Part shown: positions 1 to 5,857 of the stretch, in pieces
How positions within the stretch are numbered: the first letter of the stretch is position 1
Layout: the number at the start of each line of letters is the position of its first letter
Assembly: GCA_021155145.1 (NCBI GenBank)
Contig: JAJNPX010000544.1
Location: 1 to 5,970 of the forward strand
Direction of reading: 5' to 3'
DNA length: 5,970 bases
DNA from: Acidisarcina sp.
Lineage (GTDB): Bacteria > Acidobacteriota > Blastocatellia > Pyrinomonadales > Pyrinomonadaceae
The notes under the pieces: generated by a model
The model's input: the letters and a program-made list of their open reading frames with translations, nothing else
Databases searched by the model: none
What the model was told of the DNA's origin: nothing
Position numbers and translations under genes: made by a program

Positions 1-345
1 GTTATCGCGACCATAGTCGTACTGATCGCGAGCATCGGCATCTATCTATGGTCCGAATCATCCGCAAGCTCCCAGGCCGGCATATACGTCGCTCCCGGGG
101 TCGATCTGGCCGATTCGGGATTAGAGGACCATCTGCGGGAGGCAAGCAAGACACGCGAAACGATGTATGCGTTGACGCAGCCTTCGTGGGACGCCATGAC
201 CGACGGCGAGAAAAAGGAGTTTCTGTTGAAGGCATTTGAGTTTGCGAAGTCGAAAGGCCTGAAACGCGTTAACTTTCTGAACAACAAAGGCAGAACCGTT
301 GCCTTTGCGTCCGACACCCGCGTGGAAGTCTTCGCAAAACAGTAG
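1..345 (+). CDS. C-terminal part of a small membrane-anchored protein of unknown function (5' end outside window)
   Basis: The reading frame is open from base 1 and ends at TAG 343-345, giving 114 visible residues. The first 17 or so (VIATIVVLIASIGIYLW) form a hydrophobic helix, so the protein is probably held in the inner membrane by an N-terminal or single transmembrane segment. The rest is soluble and charged. It includes a helical stretch around WDAMTDGEKKEFLLKAFEF (residues 64-82) and a basic patch (GLKRVNFLNNKGR) near the C-terminus. An internal ATG at 163 exists, but the open frame and membrane helix upstream make it an unlikely start. I do not recognise a family and assign no function. 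A hairpin terminator begins about 30 nt after the stop, which separates this gene from glnA. Whether the true start lies just outside or far upstream cannot be judged. Confidence 0.75.
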   Translation, partial: VIATIVVLIASIGIYLWSESSASSQAGIYVAPGVDLADSGLEDHLREASKTRETMYALTQPSWDAMTDGEKKEFLLKAFEFAKSKGLKRVNFLNNKGRTVAFASDTRVEVFAKQ

Positions 346-376
346 CGACATTACATTTTTGTAACAGCCTGGTTTC

Positions 377-415
377 AATGGCAACATAATTGTAAGAAAT
401 TGTGTTGCCATTTTT
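377..415 (+). terminator. Intrinsic terminator-like hairpin after the first gene
   Basis: The arms 377-391 and 398-412 pair over 15 positions (14 Watson-Crick, one G-T at 387/402) around a 6-nt loop (392-397). A run of five T at 411-415 follows and overlaps the end of the stem. It lies 31 nt after the stop codon of the upstream gene and points the same way. The stem is fairly AT-rich and the T-run is short, so efficiency is uncertain. A protein-binding palindrome is the alternative reading. Confidence 0.65.
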
Positions 416-454
416 GCGCAGTCGTATCTGTCAGCCGCTTGAGAGCCCGTATTT

Positions 455-471
455 TACAGGCCGATACAGGC
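455..471. repeat. Two direct copies of TACAGGC, 10 bp apart
   Basis: TACAGGC occurs at 455-461 and again at 465-471, a start-to-start distance of 10 bp, about one helical turn. The pair sits just upstream of the sigma-54 promoter candidate. Same-face half-sites for a regulator are conceivable, but with only two 7-mers chance is a serious alternative. Confidence 0.3.
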
Positions 472-482
472 TTTGAGGATAC

Positions 483-498
483 TGGAACGGCCCTTGCC
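483..498 (+). promoter_or_regulatory. Candidate sigma-54 (-24/-12) promoter of glnA
   Basis: The sequence TGGAACGGCCCTTGCC matches the sigma-54 consensus TGGCACG-N4-TTGCW. It has the invariant GG at 484-485 and GC at 496-497 with the required 12-bp spacing. The deviations are A for C at 486 and C for A/T at 498. Transcription would start about 12 nt past the -12 element, near 508-510, giving a leader of roughly 65 nt to the glnA ATG. glnA is a classic target of sigma-54 with NtrC-type activators in other bacteria, so position and gene agree. I saw no clear NtrC-type palindrome upstream. Confidence 0.6.
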
Positions 499-540
499 AT
501 AGTTCATCCCAAATCGTCCCCCCGAATTACCCTCGGGCAG

Positions 541-560
541 GACCAAGACCGATCAAGATC
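541..560. repeat. Tandem 10-bp near-repeat in the glnA leader
   Basis: GACCAAGACC (541-550) is followed directly by GATCAAGATC (551-560). The units agree at 8 of 10 positions and both differences are C/T. The repeat ends just before the glnA ribosome binding site. No function is evident. Confidence 0.35.
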
Positions 561-561
561 T

Positions 562-568
562 AAAGGAG
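562..568 (+). promoter_or_regulatory. Ribosome binding site of glnA
   Basis: AAAGGAG lies 5 nt before the ATG at 574. It decides the start: the frame is open back to an ATG at 400, but that ATG has no such site, and the extra 58 codons would cover the terminator and promoter region. Confidence 0.85.
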
Positions 569-573
569 AGCTA

Positions 574-1995
574 ATGAGCGCAAAAGATGTGTTGAACTTT
601 GCGGCCGAAAAAGGCGCAAAGTTCGTTTCAGTACGGTTTACCGATCTACCGGGGTCGTGGCACCACCTGACCTATCCGATAAGTCAATTGACCGAGGATT
701 CGTTTGAAGAAGGCTTCGGTTTCGATGCCTCGAGCCTGCGCGGATGGGCGGTGATAAACGAGTCGGACATGCTGCTGGTCCCCGACGCGGCCCGGTTTTG
801 GATCGATCCGTTCGTCGATGAGACGACGCTTTGCCTGATCGCAAATGTGGTCGAACCGATCACGAAGGACGGGTACGGACTAGATCCGCGGTCGGTGGCC
901 GTGCGGGCCGAAAGCTATCTTCGATTCACGGGGATCGCGGACACCGCATATTTCGGCCCCGAGGCGGAGTTCTTTATTTTTGACGAGGCCCGCTTTCATA
1001 ACGACCAGAACTCGGCCGGATTTACCATCAACTCCGAGGAAGGGCACTGGAACAGCGGCCGGGCCGGCGGAGAGATGAATCCCAATACCGGATACCACAT
1101 CCGTTCAAAGGAAGGTTACGTCCCGGTGGCGCCGATGGATACGCTGATCGACCTTCGCAACTCGATCTCGAACGTCCTCGGCGATGTCGGGATCGATGTC
1201 GAATGCCATCACCACGAGGTTTCGACGGCCGGGCAATGCGAGATAGACTTCAGATTCTCAGATCTGCTCAATACCGCCGACAACGTGATGATGTTCAAGT
1301 ACGTCGTGAAGAACTCCGCGTATATTCACGGCAAGACGGCCACCTTTATGCCAAAGCCGCTCTACGGCGACAACGGTTCGGGAATGCACTGCCACCAATC
1401 GCTCTGGAAGGACGGCAAACCGCTCTTCGCAGGCGATCAGTACGCTGGGCTTTCCGAGATGGCAAAATTCTATATTGGCGGACTCCTGAAGCACGCCCCG
1501 GCGATCGTCGCCTTTGCCGCGCCCACGACCAACAGCTATAAACGCCTCGTGCCGGGGTTTGAGGCACCGGTAAATCTTGCGTATTCCGCCAGAAATCGAT
1601 CGGCGGCCGTCCGCATACCGATGTTCTCGCCGTCGCCGAAGGCGAAAAGGCTCGAATTCAGGCCGCCGGACCCAAGCTGCAATCCGTATCTGACCTTTGC
1701 GGCACTTTTGATGGCCGGACTCGACGGGATCCAGAACCGGATCGATCCGGGCGATCCGCTGGACAAGGACATATACGATCTTCCGCCCGAGGAACTGGCG
1801 AACGTGCCGTCGCTGCCCGGCACGCTCGACGAGGCGCTGAAAGCGCTCGAGGACGATCATGAGTTTCTATTAAAGGGAGACGTATTCACGACCAAGATGA
1901 TCGAAAGGTGGGTAACCTATAAACGCGAGAAAGAGATCAAGCCGCTGCGGCTCCGGCCTCATCCGCTCGAGTTTTCAATGTACTTCGATATTTAG
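574..1995 (+). CDS. glnA: Type I glutamine synthetase (GlnA)
   Basis: This enzyme makes glutamine from glutamate, ammonia and ATP in the cytoplasm and is the main entry point for ammonium assimilation. The product is 473 aa, the usual length for bacterial GSI, which forms dodecamers. Visible signatures in order are FDASS (50-54, usually FDGSS), PEAEFFIFD (129-137), HHHEVSTAG (212-220), [14 protein letters not shown] (261-274), NRSAAVRIP (341-349) and the C-terminal RPHPLEF. By position against the Salmonella enzyme, the metal and substrate ligands are kept: E130, E132, E215, E223, H272, R324, E330, R342, E361 and R363. Tyr401 in DIYDLPPEE corresponds to the adenylylated Tyr397, which suggests the adenylylation-controlled GSI-beta type; the modifying enzyme itself is not in this window. 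The start is fixed by AAAGGAG and by homology (MSAKDVL). The gene is monocistronic, with a sigma-54-like promoter upstream and a terminator just after the stop. Confidence 0.97.
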   Translation: MSAKDVLNFAAEKGAKFVSVRFTDLPGSWHHLTYPISQLTEDSFEEGFGFDASSLRGWAVINESDMLLVPDAARFWIDPFVDETTLCLIANVVEPITKDGYGLDPRSVAVRAESYLRFTGIADTAYFGPEAEFFIFDEARFHNDQNSAGFTINSEEGHWNSGRAGGEMNPNTGYHIRSKEGYVPVAPMDTLIDLRNSISNVLGDVGIDVECHHHEVSTAGQCEIDFRFSDLLNTADNVMMFKYVVKNSAYIHGKTATFMPKPLYGDNGSGMHCHQSLWKDGKPLFAGDQYAGLSEMAKFYIGGLLKHAPAIVAFAAPTTNSYKRLVPGFEAPVNLAYSARNRSAAVRIPMFSPSPKAKRLEFRPPDPSCNPYLTFAALLMAGLDGIQNRIDPGDPLDKDIYDLPPEELANVPSLPGTLDEALKALEDDHEFLLKGDVFTTKMIERWVTYKREKEIKPLRLRPHPLEFSMYFDI

Positions 1996-2012
1996 TTGGC
2001 GGCTGCATGTGG

Positions 2013-2055
2013 AGCGGCGGTCCGGGGCAACTCGGGCCGCCGTTCTTATTTGTTT
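2013..2055 (+). terminator. Rho-independent terminator of glnA
   Basis: Arms 2013-2025 and 2032-2044 form a 13-bp GC-rich stem with three G-T pairs and a 6-nt loop (2026-2031). A T-rich tail (TTCTTATTTGTTT, 2043-2055) follows. It begins 17 nt after the glnA stop. The tail overlaps the last codons and stop of the convergent minus-strand gene. On the opposite strand the hairpin has no comparable T-run, so it mainly serves glnA. Confidence 0.75.
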
Positions 2056-3119
2056 CCGCCGGATCTGATGGCGGCCGCAAATCTCTCGGCGATAAGCCTG
2101 TTCACCCAGCCGCGATGATGCCCGCCGGAGTGCTGATTGTCGATCGGGATATCGGGCGAAAGCTCCCGCACCGCCCCGACGCTCGAGGCCCAATCGGCAA
2201 ACTCGATATTGTTTTCGGCGGCCCAGTTCTTTGCCCACTCATAGGCCCTGCCCTGGTCGCTCCAGCCCAGGATCAATACTGCGTTCTTCTCGGCCGCAAA
2301 GGTTTTGAGGCGTTCGAGCACGGACCGCTCAAGCTCGGCGACCGTTGGGCCGGCCGCAGAAGCGTCGGCCGTGGCCCCGTCGCTAACGCCGATGGCAGAC
2401 CTCCGCATTTTGCCGAGGGCGATCTTCATTAGGATGGCTATCTGGAGGTCGCTTGTCACCCATTGGAGGGGTTTTACCAGCGGGCCCCATTTCGGATTTC
2501 CGTCAACCAGATGATTGTGCCGATATCCGGAGCGGAAAAGCACGTCGTCCTCGTAATCGTTATCGCAGCCCATGTACAAAATGAACCTGGGCTTTATGGG
2601 GGCGGCATCCCACCAACGCCGGATCGCGATGATCGATTGTTCGCCGCCGTAGCCGGGCACGCCGATATTCACGACGCCGAATTTGGGCGAGTATCCGCCC
2701 TCCGCGTCGGTATTGAGCGTCAACTCTAGCTGCGCCGGATAGGACATATCGGCGGGAAGCCCGGTGCCCTGCGTGTAAGAATCACCCGCGGCCAAAACAA
2801 GGGTCTCGTACGCCTCCCAATTCTCCTGAAAGTTGGACGTCCCGAGTTTATTTGTCTTTATCTCGTCCTGATAATCGGTGGTCTCAAAAAGGTGAACGCC
2901 GGGTTTGAGTTTCGTCCCGAGCTCGGCGTCGTACTCGTAGGCTTCGAGGATCGACGTTTGGTAGATCGGCATAAAGATGCGCAGGAAAACCTCGATCAGG
3001 AGGAAGCCAATGATAGTTGAGACCGCAACGGCCGCGATCCGTCCCCGCCAACTGCGTTTTCCATTTTCGCTCATTCTTCTACGGGGGCGGCCCGGTCGCC
3101 GCCCATCGGATTCTAACAT
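2046..3119 (-). CDS. Membrane-anchored SGNH/GDSL-type hydrolase
   Basis: This is a probable esterase, lipase or acyl-transfer enzyme of the SGNH fold, facing the periplasm; its substrate is unknown. Numbering from the ATG at 3119 (357 aa), a basic N-terminus is followed by one transmembrane helix (about 29-49). A region of the type found in tethered SGNH proteins comes next (YDAELGTKLKPG, 63-74). The catalytic blocks are GDSYTQGTG (112-120, nucleophile S114), NIGVPGYGGEQ (151-161, block II glycine), GCDNDYEDD (184-192, block III N187) and DNQH (327-330, Asp-His pair D327/H330). The start is uncertain. ATG 3119 has no Shine-Dalgarno sequence, while ATG 3074 (MSENGKR, 342 aa) has a weak AGAAGA directly upstream and still keeps the whole membrane helix. 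The gene converges on glnA and diverges from the pyrF unit. The fold is fairly sure, the biological role is not. Confidence 0.85.
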   Translation of the reverse strand: MLESDGRRPGRPRRRMSENGKRSWRGRIAAVAVSTIIGFLLIEVFLRIFMPIYQTSILEAYEYDAELGTKLKPGVHLFETTDYQDEIKTNKLGTSNFQENWEAYETLVLAAGDSYTQGTGLPADMSYPAQLELTLNTDAEGGYSPKFGVVNIGVPGYGGEQSIIAIRRWWDAAPIKPRFILYMGCDNDYEDDVLFRSGYRHNHLVDGNPKWGPLVKPLQWVTSDLQIAILMKIALGKMRRSAIGVSDGATADASAAGPTVAELERSVLERLKTFAAEKNAVLILGWSDQGRAYEWAKNWAAENNIEFADWASSVGAVRELSPDIPIDNQHSGGHHRGWVNRLIAERFAAAIRSGGNK

Positions 3120-3177
3120 TAGCAGCGAGGGAGTTCGAAACGCGCGACCCGATGGCCGAAATTCAATGGTCTTGCGG

Positions 3178-3183
3178 TATAAT
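3178..3183 (+). promoter_or_regulatory. Perfect -10 box (TATAAT) directly before the pyrF unit
   Basis: TATAAT ends 8 nt before the ATG at 3192, so transcription would begin at or within a few bases of the start codon. No good -35 box is seen 15-19 bp upstream and there is no TG extension at the right place. That start codon also has no Shine-Dalgarno sequence. This is the arrangement of leaderless genes known from Deinococcus and actinobacteria. Confidence 0.5.
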
Positions 3184-3191
3184 CACAGCCG

Positions 3192-3479
3192 ATGGAACGA
3201 TATACGGTCATCTGTCCCTGTTGCGAGGCGACGATCAACATAGATGCTCACACCGGAGCTATCCTTTCGCACGAGGAAAAGAAAAAGGCGCTCGGTTCTT
3301 TTGAAGACCTGAAGGGTGAACTCTCAAAGCAAAAAGAACTTCGAGAGCAGATCTTTGCACAGGAGATGTCGTCGCAAAAGGACCGCGAACGCCTTTTAGA
3401 GGAAAAATTCCGCGAGGCGCTCAAGCGCGCCGATACCGACAGCGACAAGCCTTTTCGCAATCCGCTCGATCTGGACTGA
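3192..3479 (+). CDS. Small CPCC-motif protein with a charged coiled-coil-like helix
   Basis: The product is 95 aa, soluble, and has no signal peptide or membrane segment. The N-terminus MERYTVICPCCEATINIDAHTG carries C8, C10 and C11 and looks like one half of a zinc ribbon (C8-x-x-C11) followed by a short beta hairpin. No second Cys pair exists, so metal binding would need a dimer or partner. Residues about 28-80 are rich in Lys, Glu, Arg and Gln and should form a long helix or coiled coil. The tail ends in FRNPLDLD. The start ATG is supported by the CPCC segment near it and by the TATAAT just upstream. pyrF follows after 19 nt, so they are probably co-transcribed. I do not recognise a characterised family; a role in pyrimidine metabolism cannot be concluded from position alone. 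Confidence 0.75.
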   Translation: MERYTVICPCCEATINIDAHTGAILSHEEKKKALGSFEDLKGELSKQKELREQIFAQEMSSQKDRERLLEEKFREALKRADTDSDKPFRNPLDLD

Positions 3480-3498
3480 TCTCACCCCGACATAGCAA

Positions 3499-4251
3499 AT
3501 GAACCAGCAAGCCGCAATGAACCGAACGCCCGGCCCGATCGCCGAAAGGATACTGGTCGCCCTAGACGTTGACCGCGCGGAGACGGCCCGCTCGATATGC
3601 AGCGAGTTAAAAGGTTTGGTTGGCGGATTCAAGGTCGGCCTGCAGCTTTTTACATCGGCGGGACCGGGTTTTGTAAGGGAACTGGTCGAAGCGGATGTTC
3701 GCGTTTTCCTGGATCTCAAGTTTCACGATATTCCGAATACGGTCGCCAGGGCATCGGTCGAAGCGGCGCGTTTGGGCGTTTGGATGTTCAACGTGCATGC
3801 CTCGGGCGGCAGCGAGATGATGAGAACCGCAGCCGCGGAGATGAGAAATGCCTGTGAGCGCGAATCGCTCACGGCCCCGCGAATGATCGCGGTCACCGTT
3901 TTGACGAGTTCAGACACGGCTACGCTTGTAGAAACGGGGATCGCGGCGTCGCCGAGCGAACAAGTTTTGAGATTGGCCGAACTTACGGCAGAATGTGGCC
4001 TTGACGGGGTCGTCGCATCGCCGCTTGACGTCGAACCCATCAAGCATCGTATCGCATCCAGGGATTTTCTGGTGGTGACGCCCGGCGTGCGGCCCGCTTT
4101 GGCAACAAACGACGATCAGAAGCGTGTAATGACACCGGAGGCGGCATTGAAGAACGGAGCCGATCTTCTCGTCATTGGGAGACCGATTACCGCAGCACAG
4201 GATCGGGCCGGCGCCGTCGAAGCGATCCTGAATGGACTGACCATAAACTGA
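3499..4251 (+). CDS. pyrF: Orotidine 5'-phosphate decarboxylase (PyrF)
   Basis: This enzyme catalyses the last step of UMP synthesis, decarboxylating OMP to UMP in the cytoplasm. The 250-aa product is close to the usual bacterial length and follows the TIM-barrel order of the family. It has LVALDVD (19-25), GFKVG with K45, the hallmark DLKFHDIPNT (72-81) holding the catalytic D72, K74 and D77, VTPGVRP (193-199), and the phosphate-binding end GADLLVIGRPIT (220-231) with R228. All key residues appear intact. Two starts are possible: ATG 3499 (used here) and ATG 3517 (MNRTPGP). Neither has a Shine-Dalgarno sequence, and translation may depend on coupling to the gene ending 19 nt upstream. The exported DUF3108-like gene follows after 30 nt in the same reading frame. 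Confidence 0.96.
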   Translation: MNQQAAMNRTPGPIAERILVALDVDRAETARSICSELKGLVGGFKVGLQLFTSAGPGFVRELVEADVRVFLDLKFHDIPNTVARASVEAARLGVWMFNVHASGGSEMMRTAAAEMRNACERESLTAPRMIAVTVLTSSDTATLVETGIAASPSEQVLRLAELTAECGLDGVVASPLDVEPIKHRIASRDFLVVTPGVRPALATNDDQKRVMTPEAALKNGADLLVIGRPITAAQDRAGAVEAILNGLTIN

Positions 4252-4281
4252 GCCAACGGCTATTTACCTATTCCTTCACCT

Positions 4282-5763
4282 GTGCCCAAATTTCAATTGT
4301 CCAAGATCTTCTTCTATTCGTTTGCCTTAGTGGCTTGCCTGGCCATGCCTTTGCTGGCCCAGCCGCAATTCAAGGTCGGCGAGCGGATCACCTATTCCGT
4401 TTCGTACGACACCTTCAGAGATGTGGCGTACGCGGAATTGTTCGTCGCGTCGCAGGGCACTCTGGCGGGAAAGGATGCGGTCGAGATCCGGTCCAGGATC
4501 AAGACCCTCAGCCTGATCAGTGCTGCATTTTATCAGGTTGATGAGAGCCGTACCGTTTTTGTCGATCCGGCCTCGGGGTTTCCGCTTTACGTTTCAAGGG
4601 TCCTGAATCCGGAAGGGATCCGCATCGAGACCGTCAACGACCTCCAGCGGTTGCCGTCGGTAAATTTCGATCTGATCTCGCTGATCTATAGGATCCGCCA
4701 ATCGAATGGCTCGGGGGCGGCGAATTTTCAGGAGGGAGAAAAGGTTTACGGGGTAACATTCCAGCCGACCGGAAGCGAGAGGGTCTCGGTGCCGGCGGGC
4801 GAGTTTGACACCACGATCGTATCTGTCGAAAGCGAGTTCTTTGCGGAACTGGGCTTTCCGGAGGTGAAGGTGAATCTGACGAACGACGATGCGAGGATAC
4901 CGGTCGTTGTTCGGCTGATGCGCAATAAGAAGAGCGGCTTTCGAGCCGAGGCGGCGAGCGTCCAGTCCATCGTGCCCGAACCGGTCGCGGCGGCATCGCC
5001 GACCCCGACACCGCAGAATACTCCACGGCCCACGCCGACCCCGGCATCCACGCCGGAACCGTACATACCAAACCGGCCGCTTGCACCGGAATTGGCATTT
5101 GAGATCGGCGAGACCCTGGAGTACCGGCTCACTGCCGCCGGCCGCCCGGTCGGGACATTTGTCACGAGGGCCAGGGAACGGCTGCTGTCGGGTGGCAAAG
5201 ATACGCTCGTTCTGACCGCAACGGTCACCAATGCCGCGCCCGGAAATCCAATCATTCAGCTCAACGATTCGATCACGGCGAACGTCGACCCTGAAACGCT
5301 TGCACCCCGGCAGTTGGATATCAAAACGTCCGGTTCGCTTGCATTTCTTTCACAGACGGCTCTTTTTGACGAGCGGACGGGAACGATCACGTTCGGAGGT
5401 GCGAACCGCATCGAGGCACCGATAGCGACGCACAGTATCCTCAGCCTTCTTTACGCGATGCGGTCGTTCAACCTCAGGCAGAGTCCGATCCGGGATAACC
5501 CCGTGAACGACACACGCGTCGCCGTCTTTTGGGAGAACCAGCCATATATCTTCACGCTTCGCCCTTCGCAGCCCGCGGTGATCGAGATCGGCGGCCAAAA
5601 GCGGCAGGCCCAAATGGTGGCCGTGAATACGGGCAATCCTCAACTTGACCAGCTTGCCATCAAGGTCTGGCTTTCGACCGATCAGGGCCGGATGCCGCTT
5701 CGGATCACGATCGGGCCGTATCAGGCCGATCTGGTCTCTGCATCGGTCATTCCACCCCGCTAG
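4282..5763 (+). CDS. Exported protein with two DUF3108-like halves joined by a Pro/Thr linker
   Basis: The product is 493 aa. Residues 1-26 form an export signal: basic MPKFQLSK, then a hydrophobic core ending MPLLA before QPQ. The alternative lipobox LVAC (C19) would make it a lipoprotein. The first half (about 27-230) has the DUF3108 pattern: FKVGERITYSVSY near the start, VPAGEFDTTIVSV (170-182) in the middle, and a late TNDDARIPVVVRL (200-212). A low-complexity linker (about 239-260, PTPTP-type repeats) follows. The second half (about 271-493) restarts with LAFEIGETLEYRL (271-283) and ends with STDQGRMPLRITI (465-477), matching the same landmarks, so it looks like an internal duplication. 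DUF3108 proteins are predicted envelope proteins without a firm general function. The start is GTG 4282, because the signal peptide begins there and the in-frame stop of pyrF lies 30 nt upstream. No Shine-Dalgarno sequence is seen. It is probably last in the pyrF unit. Confidence 0.85.
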   Translation: MPKFQLSKIFFYSFALVACLAMPLLAQPQFKVGERITYSVSYDTFRDVAYAELFVASQGTLAGKDAVEIRSRIKTLSLISAAFYQVDESRTVFVDPASGFPLYVSRVLNPEGIRIETVNDLQRLPSVNFDLISLIYRIRQSNGSGAANFQEGEKVYGVTFQPTGSERVSVPAGEFDTTIVSVESEFFAELGFPEVKVNLTNDDARIPVVVRLMRNKKSGFRAEAASVQSIVPEPVAAASPTPTPQNTPRPTPTPASTPEPYIPNRPLAPELAFEIGETLEYRLTAAGRPVGTFVTRARERLLSGGKDTLVLTATVTNAAPGNPIIQLNDSITANVDPETLAPRQLDIKTSGSLAFLSQTALFDERTGTITFGGANRIEAPIATHSILSLLYAMRSFNLRQSPIRDNPVNDTRVAVFWENQPYIFTLRPSQPAVIEIGGQKRQAQMVAVNTGNPQLDQLAIKVWLSTDQGRMPLRITIGPYQADLVSASVIPPR

Positions 5764-5803
5764 TCGCGTAAATATTTCGTGAAACCTGTCGGAATCGCCA
5801 TTC

Positions 5804-5836
5804 GTTTATTGAAAGTGAAAACTATTTTCAATAAAC
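5804..5836. repeat. Perfect 11-bp inverted repeat over a promoter
   Basis: GTTTATTGAAA (5804-5814) is repeated exactly inverted as TTTCAATAAAC (5826-5836), with an 11-bp spacer. Nested inside, TGAAAA (5816-5821) and TTTTCA (5825-5830) form a second perfect pair with a 3-bp spacer, so the right arm can pair with either left arm. No T-run follows, which argues against a terminator. The overlap with the -35 and -10 candidates suggests an operator. Confidence 0.7.
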
Positions 5837-5837
5837 T
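5809..5837 (+). promoter_or_regulatory. Candidate housekeeping promoter of the last gene
   Basis: TTGAAA (5809-5814, 5 of 6 to the -35 consensus) and TAAACT (5832-5837, 4 of 6 to the -10 consensus) are separated by exactly 17 bp. Both boxes lie largely within the arms of the inverted repeat. Transcription would start near 5844, which would leave only about 14 nt of leader and cut into the ribosome binding site. TATATA at 5837-5842 is a competing -10 but is 22 bp from the same -35. Confidence 0.45.
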
Positions 5838-5841
5838 ATAT

Positions 5842-5849
5842 AAGGAGTG
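5842..5849 (+). promoter_or_regulatory. Ribosome binding site of the last gene
   Basis: AAGGAGTG stands before the ATG at 5858, with 10 nt between the AGGAG core and the start codon. The spacing is slightly long, but the match is strong. It supports this start, as does the signal peptide that begins there. Confidence 0.8.
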
Positions 5850-5857
5850 AGTTTGCC

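Noticed and set aside
351..364. TTACA-TTTT-TGTAA hairpin after the first stop codon
   Set aside because: It is a short 5-bp AT-rich stem; the 15-bp hairpin at 377-412 is the much better terminator candidate.
439..468. Sigma-70-like promoter for glnA (TTGAGA with GATACA 18 bp later)
   Set aside because: The -35 is fair, but the -10 matches only 3 of 6 positions. A second housekeeping promoter is possible, as in E. coli glnA, but not supported well enough to annotate.
400..573. In-frame 58-codon N-terminal extension of GlnA from the ATG at 400
   Set aside because: It begins inside the terminator hairpin, lacks a ribosome binding site and covers the promoter candidate. The start at 574 has AAAGGAG and matches the normal GSI N-terminus and length.
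498..573. Glutamine riboswitch or other structured leader for glnA
   Set aside because: Only a 5-bp hairpin (521-525 with 533-537) is visible, and I do not see the conserved blocks of known glutamine-sensing RNAs.
1258..1860. 200-codon open frame on the minus strand within glnA
   Set aside because: It is fully antisense to a conserved enzyme and has Arg-rich, shadow-like composition; its length comes from the codon bias of glnA.
2007..2432. 141-codon plus-strand open frame opposite the SGNH hydrolase
   Set aside because: It is antisense to a gene with all catalytic blocks in order, begins inside the glnA terminator region and has no recognisable motif.
4251..4261. AGCC-AAC-GGCT hairpin after pyrF as a terminator
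   Set aside because: The stem is only 4 bp with a 3-nt loop and no T-run, and the downstream gene begins within 30 nt.
4634..5255. Two long minus-strand open frames inside the DUF3108-like gene
   Set aside because: They overlap each other and a gene with a signal peptide and clear domain landmarks; their Pro/Ser/Arg-rich composition is typical of antisense shadows.
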